Shown here in pieces: positions 1-6,001 of a DNA stretch of 10,674 nt (positions within the stretch are counted from its first letter, which is position 1; each line of letters starts with the position of its first letter). The translations under genes and the position numbers were made by a program. The notes below the pieces were generated by a model. It did not search any database. It saw only the letters and a program-made list of their open reading frames with translations, and was not told where the DNA came from. Origin of the DNA: Acidobacteriota bacterium (GTDB taxonomy: Bacteria; Acidobacteriota; Vicinamibacteria; Vicinamibacterales; JAKQTR01); NCBI GenBank assembly GCA_026393735.1, contig JAPKZP010000242.1, positions 1 through 10,674 on the forward strand, given 5' to 3'.

Positions 1-300
1 AAAAAAGGGCCGTTTGTTGACACCCACCTGCTCGAGAAGGTGGAGACGATGAACCGGGCCGGCGAGAAGAAGGTCATCCGGACCTGGTCGCGCCGCTCCA
101 CGGTGATCCCCGAAATGCTGGGGCACACCCTCGCGGTGCACAACGGCAAGAAGTTCATCCCGGTGTACGTCACCGAGAACATGGTCGGGCACAAGCTCGG
201 CGAATTCGCGCCGACCCGGACGTTCAAGAGCCACACGACCAAGACCGAGAAGGCGGCGGCCGTGGCGGCCGCGGGCGCCGCGCCGAAGGCGGGTAGCTAG
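1..300 (+). CDS. rpsS: 30S ribosomal protein S19, 5' partial
   Basis: The reading frame is open from base 1, so the start codon lies upstream; by comparison with the family about five N-terminal residues are missing (the usual opening is MxRSxKKGPF, and the window opens at KKGPF). S19 binds the head of the 30S subunit with S13, near the A-site finger contacts. Visible family signatures are RTWSRRST (visible residues 27-34), AVHNGK (45-50) and the strongly conserved VGHKLGEFAPTRTF (62-75). After residue 80 the protein runs into an Ala-rich, Lys-containing tail of about 18 residues that is longer and less basic than the E. coli C-terminus. It is followed after two bases by rplV, as in the S10 operon. 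Identity is certain; only the exact start is unseen. Confidence 0.97.
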   Translation, partial: KKGPFVDTHLLEKVETMNRAGEKKVIRTWSRRSTVIPEMLGHTLAVHNGKKFIPVYVTENMVGHKLGEFAPTRTFKSHTTKTEKAAAVAAAGAAPKAGS

Positions 301-302
301 CC

Positions 303-800
303 ATGATCGCAGCGCAGGCAACGGCCAAGTACGTGCGCACCTCGGCGCAGAAGGCGGGGCTCGTCCTCGACCTCGTCCGCGGGTGCGCGGTCAACCAGGC
401 CCTCGCCACCCTGCGGTTCTCGCGCAAGAAGGTGGCGCGCGACATCGAGAAGGTGTTGCGATCGGCCATCGCGAACGCGCAGCAGAAGCCAGGGTACAGC
501 GGCGAGGTCGAGCGCCTCTACGTGTCGGCGTGCTACGCCGACCAGGGGCCGTCGCAGAAGCGGGTCAGGCCTGCCCCGATGGGGCGCGCGTTCCGCGTGG
601 TGAAACGCACGGCGCACCTCACGGTCGGCGTGGCCGAGCGGCCCGAGAAGATCGCCGCGGCTCCGGCCCCGAAGGCGGGCAAGGGGGCCAGGACCGCCAA
701 GGCCGCCAAGGCCGGCGCGGCGACGGCGAGCGCGCCGGCTCCCAAGGGGCGGGCGCGGAAGGCAACGAAGGCCGGCGGTGCAGCCGCCGCGCAGGAGTAG
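303..800 (+). CDS. rplV: 50S ribosomal protein L22 with long Ala/Lys-rich C-terminal tail
   Basis: L22 binds 23S rRNA and lines the peptide exit tunnel through its extended beta-hairpin. The core (residues 1-113) shows the family pattern: an N-terminal YVRTSAQKAGLVLDLVRG block (10-27), the helix around RKKVARDIEKVL, and the tunnel hairpin QGPSQKRVRPAPMGRAFRV (81-99) followed by KRTAHLTV. Typical L22 ends near residue 110-115; here about 52 further residues follow, made almost only of Ala, Lys, Gly, Pro, Arg and Thr (114-165). The ATG at 303 is two bases after the rpsS stop and gives an N-terminus of normal length. The tail stays in frame to the stop just before rpsC and shares the local base composition, so I read it as a genuine low-complexity extension rather than a frameshift. 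Confidence 0.97.
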   Translation: MIAAQATAKYVRTSAQKAGLVLDLVRGCAVNQALATLRFSRKKVARDIEKVLRSAIANAQQKPGYSGEVERLYVSACYADQGPSQKRVRPAPMGRAFRVVKRTAHLTVGVAERPEKIAAAPAPKAGKGARTAKAAKAGAATASAPAPKGRARKATKAGGAAAAQE

Positions 801-809
801 GAGCGAGAC

Positions 810-1502
810 GTGGGTCAGAAAGTTCACCCGTACGGATTCCGGCTGGGGTTCAACAAGACCTGGCGCTCGCGCTGGTACGCGGACCGCGACTACGCGAAGC
901 TGCTCCACGAGGATCTGCAGCTGCGGGATTCGCTGAAGAAGCGGTTCCAGCACGCCGGCGTGTCGAAGATCGAGATCGAGCGCGCCGCGAACAAGCTGAA
1001 GATCGACATCCACACTTCGCGCCCCGGCATCATCATCGGGCGCAAGGGCACGGAAGTCGACAAGCTGAAGCAGGAGATCCAGAAGCGGACGAGCCGCGAG
1101 GTGTTCATCAACATCCAGGAGATCCAGAAGCCGGAGCTCGACGCCCAGCTGATCTCCGAGTCGGTCGCCCTGCAGCTCGAGAAGCGCGTGGCGTTCCGGC
1201 GGGCGATGCGCAAGGCCGTCGAGTCGGCGCTGCGCTTCGGCGCGCGGGGCATCAAGGTGCGGGTGTCGGGCCGCCTGAACGGGGCGGAAATCGCCCGGTC
1301 CGAATGGTACCTGCACGGGCAGCTGCCCCTGCAGACGTTGCGGGCGGACGTGGACTACGGCCAGGCCGAGGCGGGGACGACCTACGGCCAGATCGGCGTC
1401 AAGGTGTGGCTCTACAAGGGCGAGCGCCTGGTGCCGCGCACGGGCCGCGAAGAGGAATACCGCACGCCGCGGCGCGAACCGCGCCGTGACGGGGCGAGGT
1501 AA
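810..1502 (+). CDS. rpsC: 30S ribosomal protein S3
   Basis: S3 sits at the mRNA entry channel of the 30S subunit with S4 and S5 and contributes to mRNA unwinding. The 230-residue product begins with the family hallmark MGQKVHPYGFRLG. It carries a type 2 KH domain in the N-terminal half with the nucleic-acid-binding loop GIIIGRKG (73-80). The C-terminal domain has the conserved RVSGRLNGAEIARSEW (151-166), GQLPLQTLRADVDYG (170-184) and GVKVW (196-200) blocks. Length is normal, with a short charged Arg/Glu tail. The start is GTG at 810, required by the conserved N-terminus and preceded by GGAG at 800-803. The gene follows rplV after nine bases. Confidence 0.98.
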   Translation: MGQKVHPYGFRLGFNKTWRSRWYADRDYAKLLHEDLQLRDSLKKRFQHAGVSKIEIERAANKLKIDIHTSRPGIIIGRKGTEVDKLKQEIQKRTSREVFINIQEIQKPELDAQLISESVALQLEKRVAFRRAMRKAVESALRFGARGIKVRVSGRLNGAEIARSEWYLHGQLPLQTLRADVDYGQAEAGTTYGQIGVKVWLYKGERLVPRTGREEEYRTPRREPRRDGAR

Positions 1503-1514
1503 GGTGGCATACCC

Positions 1515-1937
1515 ATGTTGATGCCGAAGAAGGTCAAGTACCGGAAACAGCAGCGCGGCCGCCGTCGCGGCAAGGCGTGGCGCGGGTCCGACGTGTCGTT
1601 CGGCGAATTCGGGCTGAAGGCGATGGAGACGTGCTGGATGACGGCACGCCAGATCGAGGCCGCCCGCGTCGCGATGGCGCGGTTCGTGAAGCGCGGCGGG
1701 AAGATCTGGGTGCGGGTGTTCCCGGACAAGCCCGTCACCAAGAAGCCGCAGGAAACGCGCATGGGCAAGGGCAAGGGCGCGCCGGAGTTCTGGGTGGCCG
1801 TCGTCAAGCCCGGGAAGATACTCTTCGAGATGGAAGGCGTGACCGAGGTCGAGGCGCGCCAGGCGATGGACCGCGCGGCGGCGAAGCTGCCGATCAAGAC
1901 GCGCTTCGCGACGCGGTTCGCCGAGGAGAAGGTCTGA
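1515..1937 (+). CDS. rplP: 50S ribosomal protein L16
   Basis: L16 binds 23S rRNA near the A-site tRNA elbow and organises the peptidyl transferase region; it is a late-assembling protein. The product of 140 residues starts MLMPKKVKYRK, the canonical opening. It has GRRRGKAWRG near residue 15, the FGLKAME segment and the loop RMGKGKGAPEFWVA (82-95), whose arginine (R82 here) corresponds to the one hydroxylated in E. coli L16. A second in-frame ATG exists at 1521 (residue 3), but the first fits the family and has a good Shine-Dalgarno, AAGGTGG at 1501-1507, overlapping the rpsC stop. Length and composition are ordinary. Confidence 0.98.
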   Translation: MLMPKKVKYRKQQRGRRRGKAWRGSDVSFGEFGLKAMETCWMTARQIEAARVAMARFVKRGGKIWVRVFPDKPVTKKPQETRMGKGKGAPEFWVAVVKPGKILFEMEGVTEVEARQAMDRAAAKLPIKTRFATRFAEEKV

Positions 1938-1938
1938 C

Positions 1939-2124
1939 ATGAAGGTCCACGAGATCCGCGAGCTCAACGTCGACGAGCTGAACGGCAAAATCAAGGATCT
2001 GCAGGACCAGGTCTTCCGGCTGCGGATCCAGAAGGCGATGGGCCAGCTGGACACGCCGAGCAAGATGCGCACGGTGCGCCGCGAGCTGGCGCGCCTGAAG
2101 ACGGTCCTGAAGGAAAAACGGTAG
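1939..2124 (+). CDS. rpmC: 50S ribosomal protein L29
   Basis: L29 is a small helical-hairpin protein near the exit tunnel mouth, next to L23, where it forms part of the surface used by nascent-chain factors. The 61-residue product shows the typical two long helices: an N-terminal one through LNVDELNGKIKDLQDQVF, the conserved FRLRIQKAMGQLDTPSKMR segment, and the C-terminal helix RRELARLKTVLKEK. The start at 1939 is one base after the rplP stop and is preceded by a strong GAGGAGAAGG (1923-1932) lying inside the last codons of rplP, suggesting coupled translation. Nothing unusual. Confidence 0.97.
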   Translation: MKVHEIRELNVDELNGKIKDLQDQVFRLRIQKAMGQLDTPSKMRTVRRELARLKTVLKEKR

Positions 2125-2131
2125 GAAGCGT

Positions 2132-2401
2132 ATGGCTGCCAAGACAGAAGTGACGGGCACGGTCGTCCGCGACAAGATGCTGAAGAGCCGTGTCGTGGCC
2201 GTCGAGCGCCAGGTGCGCCATGAGATGTACGGGAAGGCCCAGCGGCTGACCTCGACGTTCATGGCGCACGACGAGCAGAACGAGACGCGGAACGGCGACG
2301 TCGTCGCGATGGTGGAGAGCCGTCCGCTGTCCGCCCGCAAGCGGTGGGTCATCACCCGGGTCGTCAAGCGGGCGGCCCAGGCCGGCGCAGCCGCCGAGTA
2401 G
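2132..2401 (+). CDS. rpsQ: 30S ribosomal protein S17
   Basis: S17 is a primary 16S rRNA-binding protein with an OB-fold, located in the body of the 30S subunit. The 89-residue product contains the family pattern GTVVRDKMLKSRVVAVER (9-26), the YGK segment (33-35), HDEQNETRNGDVV (46-58) and the signature ESRPLSARKRW (62-72). The last ten residues form a short Ala-rich tail resembling, on a smaller scale, those of S19 and L22 upstream. The ATG at 2132 has TAGGA at 2122-2126 as a probable ribosome binding site. It is the last S10-operon gene; rplN follows after 15 bases with no terminator between, so the S10 and spc operons look transcriptionally continuous. Confidence 0.97.
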   Translation: MAAKTEVTGTVVRDKMLKSRVVAVERQVRHEMYGKAQRLTSTFMAHDEQNETRNGDVVAMVESRPLSARKRWVITRVVKRAAQAGAAAE

Positions 2402-2416
2402 CGAGAGGAGCAGACC

Positions 2417-2785
2417 ATGGTACAGATGCGGTCGATCCTCGACGTCGCGGACAACTCCGGAGCCCGGAAGATCTCGATGATCAATCCGATCGGGGGCTCG
2501 GTGGGACGCTACGCGCGCCTCGGGGATCTCATCACGGCGTCGGTGAAAGAAGCCGCGCCGGATTCGAGCGTGAAGAAGGGCACGGTCGTGAAGGCCGTGA
2601 TCGTCCGGACGCGGAAGGAGCAGCGCCGCAAGGATGGCAGCTACATCCGCTTCGATCGGAACGCTGCGGTGCTCGTGAACGACCAGAACGAGCCGGTCGG
2701 GACCCGCGTGTTCGGGCCCGTGGCGCGCGAGCTGCGCGAGCGCAAGTTCATGAAGATCATTTCGCTCGCGCCCGAGGTGATTTAG
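2417..2785 (+). CDS. rplN: 50S ribosomal protein L14
   Basis: L14 lies on the intersubunit face of the 50S subunit, contacts 16S rRNA in bridge B8, and is the docking site for the silencing factor RsfS in bacteria. At 122 residues it has exactly the usual length. It shows the DNSGARKI signature (12-19), GDLITASVKEA (36-46), KKGTVVKAVIVRTRKE (53-68), IRFDRNAAVLVN (77-88) and the C-terminal GTRVFGPVARELR...FMKIISLAPEV. The ATG at 2417 has a strong GAGGAG at 2405-2410, one of the best Shine-Dalgarno sequences in the window, fitting the first gene of the spc segment. Confidence 0.98.
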   Translation: MVQMRSILDVADNSGARKISMINPIGGSVGRYARLGDLITASVKEAAPDSSVKKGTVVKAVIVRTRKEQRRKDGSYIRFDRNAAVLVNDQNEPVGTRVFGPVARELRERKFMKIISLAPEVI

Positions 2786-2788
2786 CCC

Positions 2789-3121
2789 ATGTCACGGTTG
2801 CAGACACCTATCCGCCGGAATGACACCGTCCTCGTGACGGCCGGGAAGGATCGCGGCAAGCGCGGGCGCGTGCTGAAGGTCCTCCCCGAGAACAACCGCC
2901 TGGTTATCGAGGGCGTGAATTTCATCAGCCGCCACACTCGGCCGAATCCGAGCAAGAACGTCAAGGGCGGCATCATGAAGCGCGAGGCCCCGCTGCACGC
3001 CTCGAACGTGCAGCTGGTGTGCCCCGAGTGTGGGGCGCGGACGCGCATCGGCCACCGCACGCTCGGCGACGGGCGCAAGGTCCGGATTTGCCGCAAGTGC
3101 GAGGGAGTAGTCGACAAATGA
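2789..3121 (+). CDS. rplX: 50S ribosomal protein L24, zinc-ribbon type
   Basis: L24 initiates 50S assembly by binding the 5' domain of 23S rRNA and ends up near the exit tunnel. The 110-residue product has an N-terminal KOW motif (about 10-36, with DTVLVTAGKDRGKRGRVLKV) and the conserved GVNFISRHTRPN block (42-53). Its C-terminal part carries two CxxC knuckles, C78/C81 (CPEC) and C101/C104 (CRKC), forming a probable zinc ribbon as in the Thermus-type protein and absent from E. coli L24. The start follows the rplN stop by three bases; a Shine-Dalgarno GAGGTGAT (2774-2781) is embedded in the last rplN codons. Its stop overlaps the rplE start as ATGA. Confidence 0.97.
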   Translation: MSRLQTPIRRNDTVLVTAGKDRGKRGRVLKVLPENNRLVIEGVNFISRHTRPNPSKNVKGGIMKREAPLHASNVQLVCPECGARTRIGHRTLGDGRKVRICRKCEGVVDK

Positions 3122-3660
3122 GCCGGGTGAAGGAACGGTACCTTCGGGAGGTCGTGCCGGCCCTGATGAAGGAGTTCGGCTACACGAACGTCATGGCCGT
3201 GCCCAAGATCACAAAAGTCGTGATCAACATGGGGCTCGGCGAGGCCACGCAGAACGTCAAGATCGTCGACACCGCCCAGGACGAGCTCAGCCGGGTCGCC
3301 GGCCAGAAGGCCGTCGTCACCCGCGCGCGCAAGTCGATCGCGCAGTTCAAGGTGCGCCAGGGCATGCCGATCGGGACGATGGTGACGCTGCGGGGCGTGC
3401 GGATGTGGGAGTTCCTCGATCGCCTGATCTCCATCGCGCTGCCGCGCGTGCGCGACTTCAAGGGGATCTCGCCGAAGGGCTTCGACGGCCGCGGCAACTA
3501 CACGCTGGGCCTCCGCGACCAGCTGCTGTTCCAGGAAATCGACTACATGAAAGTCGACAAGGCGCGGGGAATGAACGTGTCGGTCTGCACCACCGCCAAG
3601 ACCGACCAGGAGGCCCGTCGACTGCTGCAGTTGACCGGCCTGCCGTTCCGGACGAATTAG
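3118..3660 (+). CDS. rplE: 50S ribosomal protein L5
   Basis: L5 binds 5S rRNA in the central protuberance together with L18 and L25 and contacts the P-site tRNA through its loop. The 180-residue product is full length and shows NVMAVPKITKVVINMGLGEA (24-43), RKSIAQFKVRQGMPIG (71-86), VTLRGVRMWEFLDRL (89-103), and the conserved DFKGISPKGFDGRGNYTLGL (113-132). The frame is open further upstream, but the family N-terminus sets the start at the ATG of 3118, which overlaps the rplX stop by four bases (ATGA). GAGGGAG at 3101-3107 is the likely ribosome binding site, ten bases away, so translation is probably coupled to rplX. Confidence 0.98.
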   Translation: MSRVKERYLREVVPALMKEFGYTNVMAVPKITKVVINMGLGEATQNVKIVDTAQDELSRVAGQKAVVTRARKSIAQFKVRQGMPIGTMVTLRGVRMWEFLDRLISIALPRVRDFKGISPKGFDGRGNYTLGLRDQLLFQEIDYMKVDKARGMNVSVCTTAKTDQEARRLLQLTGLPFRTN

Positions 3661-3664
3661 ACCT

Positions 3665-3850
3665 ATGGCCACGACCGCGAAAATCGCCAAGGAAGCCACG
3701 ACGCTGAAGTACACGATCCGCCACCGCAACCGGTGCAAGCGGTGCGGGCGCCCGCGCGCGTATCTGCGCAAGTTCGCCCTCTGCCGCCTCTGCTTCCGCG
3801 AGCTCGCGCTCCGCGGAGAGGTGGCTGGGGTCATCAAGAGCAGCTGGTAA
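3665..3850 (+). CDS. rpsZ: 30S ribosomal protein S14, zinc-binding type (S14Z)
   Basis: S14 is a late-assembling protein of the 30S head, near S3, S10 and S19. The 61-residue product is the short C+ form: cysteines C24, C27, C40 and C43 in the C-x2-C-x12-C-x2-C pattern (CKRC and CRLC) match the zinc site of the Thermus protein. The end AGVIKSSW is the hallmark of this form. The longer, cysteine-free S14 of E. coli is about 100 residues. The N-terminus (MATTAKIAKEATTLKYTIRHRN) has a few extra polar residues, but the spacing to the first cysteine is standard. The gene starts four bases after rplE, and its Shine-Dalgarno is weak, so coupling to rplE translation is likely. It can equally be labelled rpsN type Z. 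Confidence 0.96.
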   Translation: MATTAKIAKEATTLKYTIRHRNRCKRCGRPRAYLRKFALCRLCFRELALRGEVAGVIKSSW

Positions 3851-3871
3851 GCACGACAGAGTTGAGAAGCC

Positions 3872-4285
3872 ATGACCGATCCGATTGCTGACATGCTCAC
3901 GCGCCTCCGCAACGCCGTGCAGGCGAAGCACGCGCGAGTGGACATTCCGGCCAGCACACTGAAGTCCGAGATCGCGAAGATCCTGCAGGATGAGGGCTAC
4001 ATCTCGGGCTTCAAGATGGTCGAGGAGCCGTCCGACGGGCCCAAGAAGACGCCCGTCAAGCGGCTGCGGATCTTCCTCAAGTACGGCCCCAAGGGCGAGC
4101 GCGTGATCAGCGGGATCCAGCGCATCAGCCGGCCAGGCCGCCGGGTGTACTACAGCCGCACCGACGTGCCGCCCGTGCTCGGCGGTCTCGGCATCAGCAT
4201 CCTCACGACGTCGCGTGGCGTCATGACCGGGCGCGAAGCCGTGAAGACCGGCGTCGGCGGCGAAGTGCTGTGCAACGTCTGGTAA
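3872..4285 (+). CDS. rpsH: 30S ribosomal protein S8
   Basis: S8 is a primary binder of the 16S central domain and, in E. coli, the translational repressor of the spc operon through a site at the start of rplE. The 137-residue product has the DPIADMLTRLRNA opening (3-15), the alpha/beta N-domain with LQDEGYISGF (38-47), and the C-terminal RNA-binding block RPGRRVYY (87-94), GLGISILTTSRGVMT (105-119) and GGEVLCNVW (129-137). It is a few residues longer than the E. coli form because of the charged loop around 51-63. The ATG at 3872 follows GAGAAG at an unusually short distance, so its ribosome binding site is not optimal. Confidence 0.97.
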   Translation: MTDPIADMLTRLRNAVQAKHARVDIPASTLKSEIAKILQDEGYISGFKMVEEPSDGPKKTPVKRLRIFLKYGPKGERVISGIQRISRPGRRVYYSRTDVPPVLGGLGISILTTSRGVMTGREAVKTGVGGEVLCNVW

Positions 4286-4306
4286 CCAAGGCGTAGGTAG
4301 ACGTCC

Positions 4307-4843
4307 ATGTCCCGTATTGGCAAGAAACCGATTCCGCTCCCCAAGGGCGTGACCGTCAAGATCGCCGCAGGCGCGGTCGAGGTCAAGGGTCCGAAGGGCA
4401 CACTGACGCAGACGATCCCACCAGGCATCCTCTTCGAGCAGGTGGGCACGGATCTGCAGGCGACGCCGAAGACCGAGGACCCGCAGCTGGGCAAGTTCCA
4501 TGGCCTGGCACGCAGCCTGGTGGCCAACGCCGTCGAAGGCGTGGTCAACGGCTACAAGCGGGAGCTCGACATTGTCGGCGTCGGCTACAAAGCCGAGCTC
4601 AAGGGCCGCCAGGTGGTGTTCGCGCTCGGGTTTTCCCACCCGATCGTGTTCGACATCCCGGCCGGCATCGACATCACGGTCGACAAGAACACGCACGTCA
4701 CGGTGACGGGCATCGACCGCCAGCTGGTCGGCCAGGTCGCCGCCAACATCCGGCGGATGCGCAAGCCCGATCCCTACAAGCAGAAGGGCGTGCGGTACAC
4801 CGGCGAAGTCCTGAAGAAGAAGGTCGGCAAGACCGGCGCGTAG
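4307..4843 (+). CDS. rplF: 50S ribosomal protein L6
   Basis: L6 binds 23S rRNA near the sarcin-ricin loop and the factor-binding site, and is needed for late 50S maturation. The 178-residue product has two repeated L6 domains (about 1-80 and 85-170). Signatures are MSRIGKKPIPLPKGV at the N-terminus, VEVKGPKGTL (25-34), LDIVGVGYKAELKG (87-100), LGFSHP (107-112), and the C-terminal GQVAANIRRMRKPDPYKQKGVRY (142-164). In that last motif a Gln (159) stands where many homologues have Gly. The end VGKTGA matches the usual K-x-GKTG finish. AGGT at 4295-4298 is a modest ribosome binding site. Confidence 0.98.
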   Translation: MSRIGKKPIPLPKGVTVKIAAGAVEVKGPKGTLTQTIPPGILFEQVGTDLQATPKTEDPQLGKFHGLARSLVANAVEGVVNGYKRELDIVGVGYKAELKGRQVVFALGFSHPIVFDIPAGIDITVDKNTHVTVTGIDRQLVGQVAANIRRMRKPDPYKQKGVRYTGEVLKKKVGKTGA

Positions 4844-4856
4844 AGGTCGACGACGT

Positions 4857-5231
4857 ATGAAGATCAAGACGAAACATGACCGCCGGCACCGCATCCAGTT
4901 GCGGACCCGCAAACGCGTCCAGGGGACCACGCAACGGCCACGGCTGAGCGTGTTCCGCAGCGTCGAGCACATCTACGTGCAGGCGATCGACGACGCCACG
5001 GGACGGACGATGGCCGCCGCGTCGAGCGTCGAGCCGACCACCCGCGCGGCGTTCGCCGCCGGCGCGAAGGGCGGCAACCTGAAGGGCGCCACCGTGGTCG
5101 GCAAGGCCATCGCCGAGCGGCTGCAGGCCCAGGGCATCAAGCACGTCGTGTTCGATCGGAGCGGGTTCCTCTACCACGGGCGCGTGCGCGCGGTGGCCGA
5201 GGCCGCCCGCGAGGCAGGGTTGGAGTTCTAG
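4857..5231 (+). CDS. rplR: 50S ribosomal protein L18
   Basis: L18 binds 5S rRNA and anchors it, with L5, to the central protuberance. The 124-residue product has a basic N-terminal arm (RHRIQLRTRKRVQGTTQRPR), the conserved RPRLSVFRSVEHIYVQAIDD (28-46), VVGKAIAERLQAQGI (80-94), and the universal ending VFDRSGFLYHGRVRAV followed by AEAAREAGLEF. Length is slightly above the E. coli protein and normal for the family. The ATG at 4857 has GAGGT at 4843-4847. The stop TAG abuts the rpsE ATG with no intervening base. Confidence 0.98.
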   Translation: MKIKTKHDRRHRIQLRTRKRVQGTTQRPRLSVFRSVEHIYVQAIDDATGRTMAAASSVEPTTRAAFAAGAKGGNLKGATVVGKAIAERLQAQGIKHVVFDRSGFLYHGRVRAVAEAAREAGLEF

Positions 5232-5753
5232 ATGTTCAGAACAGGCGAGAAGATCGATCCGTCGCAGCTCGAGCTGAAAGACACCGTGGTGTCGATCAAC
5301 CGGGTCACCAAGGTCGTCAAGGGCGGCAAGAACCTGAGCTTCAGCGCGCTCGTGGTCGTCGGCGATGGCCACGGCGTGGTCGGCTTCGGGATCGGCAAGG
5401 CCCGCGAGGTCCCCTCGGCGATCAAGAAGGGCATCGAGGCCGCCAAGAAGGCGCTCATCCGCGTGCCGCTGGTCGGCACGACGGTGCCCCACGTCATCAC
5501 CGGCAAGTACGGCTCGGGCAGCGTGCTGCTGAAGCCCGCGCCCGACGGCACGGGCATCATCGCGGGCGGCGCCGTGCGCGCGGTGGTCGAGTCGGCCGGG
5601 ATCCAGAACATCGTGACGAAGTCGCTCGGCAGCGCCAATCCGCACAACGTGGTGCGCGCGACGTTTATGGGTTTGATGACGTTGAAGGACCCCGTGAGCG
5701 TCGCGCGGCTGCGCGGGCGCGACCTGGCGGACCTGGAGAACGCCAACGCGTAG
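5232..5753 (+). CDS. rpsE: 30S ribosomal protein S5
   Basis: S5 sits at the junction of the 30S head and body; with S4 it affects decoding accuracy, and with S3 and S4 it surrounds the mRNA entry. The 173-residue product has the N-terminal double-stranded-RNA-binding-like domain: VVSINRVTKVVKGGKNLSFSA (19-39) and VGFGIGKAREVPSAIKKG (50-67). The second domain shows GSGSVLLKPAPDGTGIIAGGAVR (94-116), AGIQNIVTKSLGSANPHNVVRAT (122-144). Start ATG 5232 lies directly after the rplR stop; GGAG at 5222-5225, inside rplR, is the ribosome binding site. The C-terminus is short, Asp/Glu/Asn-rich and ordinary. Confidence 0.98.
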   Translation: MFRTGEKIDPSQLELKDTVVSINRVTKVVKGGKNLSFSALVVVGDGHGVVGFGIGKAREVPSAIKKGIEAAKKALIRVPLVGTTVPHVITGKYGSGSVLLKPAPDGTGIIAGGAVRAVVESAGIQNIVTKSLGSANPHNVVRATFMGLMTLKDPVSVARLRGRDLADLENANA

Positions 5754-5754
5754 A

Positions 5755-5772
5755 CCCCCGCCGACGCGGGGG
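5755..5772 (+). other. GC-only hairpin between rpsE and rpmD
   Basis: Two bases after the rpsE stop the sequence forms a perfect seven-base-pair inverted repeat, CCCCCGC (5755-5761) and GCGGGGG (5766-5772), around a CGAC tetraloop, with two further Gs behind. All pairs are G-C, so it should be a very stable RNA stem. No run of T follows it, and the spc genes continue immediately, so I do not call it an intrinsic terminator. It lies just ahead of the rpmD ribosome binding site (GAGG, 5781-5784). Possible roles, all inferred, are an RNase or processing barrier, protection of the upstream 3' end, or adjustment of rpmD translation. Confidence 0.6.
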
Positions 5773-5791
5773 GGTGAGACGAGGCAGCGAC

Positions 5792-5986
5792 ATGAAGGCT
5801 GATCGCAGCGCGAAGAAGACGCTGAAGGTTACGCAGGTGAAGAGCACCATCGGCTTCAACAAGAAGCAGGGTGACGTGGTGCGCAGCATCGGGCTGCGTC
5901 GCATCCGCCATACCGTCGAGGTGCCGGATACTCCCGAGATGCGCGGCATGATTCACAAGGTGCGCCATCTCGTCACGGTCGAATAG
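5792..5986 (+). CDS. rpmD: 50S ribosomal protein L30
   Basis: L30 is a small 23S rRNA-binding protein near the 5S rRNA side of the large subunit. From ATG 5792 the product is 64 residues, close to the usual 58-62. It has the family pattern LKVTQVKSTIGFNKKQ (11-26), followed by SIGLRRIRHTVEVPDTPEMRGMIHKVRHLV. A GTG at 5774 in the same frame would add six residues (MRRGSD in translation), but it lies at the foot of the GC hairpin and has no ribosome binding site. ATG 5792 has GAGG at 5781-5784, seven bases away, so I prefer it. It lies between rpsE and rplO, the standard spc position. Confidence 0.95.
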   Translation: MKADRSAKKTLKVTQVKSTIGFNKKQGDVVRSIGLRRIRHTVEVPDTPEMRGMIHKVRHLVTVE

Positions 5987-6001
5987 CGAACAGGTCGGAC
6001 T

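Noticed and set aside
383..1489. A 368-codon plus-strand frame overlapping rplV and rpsC
   Set aside because: Out-of-frame reading of two certain genes; Arg/Gly/Ala-rich, low-complexity product.
297..2072. A 591-codon minus-strand open frame opposite rplV to rpmC
   Set aside because: Antisense shadow of conserved ribosomal genes; repetitive Arg/Leu/Asp/His composition and no family resemblance.
2402..2416. A separate promoter or terminator between the S10 and spc segments
   Set aside because: The rpsQ-rplN gap is 15 bases and is almost filled by the rplN ribosome binding site, leaving no room for a promoter. One inside rpsQ could not be judged by eye.
3458..4972. A 504-codon minus-strand open frame opposite rplE to rplR
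   Set aside because: Again explained by codon bias of the genes on the + strand, with no ribosome binding site or domain to support it.
5755..5774. The rpsE-rpmD hairpin as a Rho-independent terminator
   Set aside because: No T tract follows the stem, and it would split the essential spc operon in its middle.
5774..5791. GTG at 5774 as an upstream start for rpmD
   Set aside because: It sits at the foot of the GC hairpin without a ribosome binding site. ATG 5792 has GAGG at good spacing and gives the usual L30 length.
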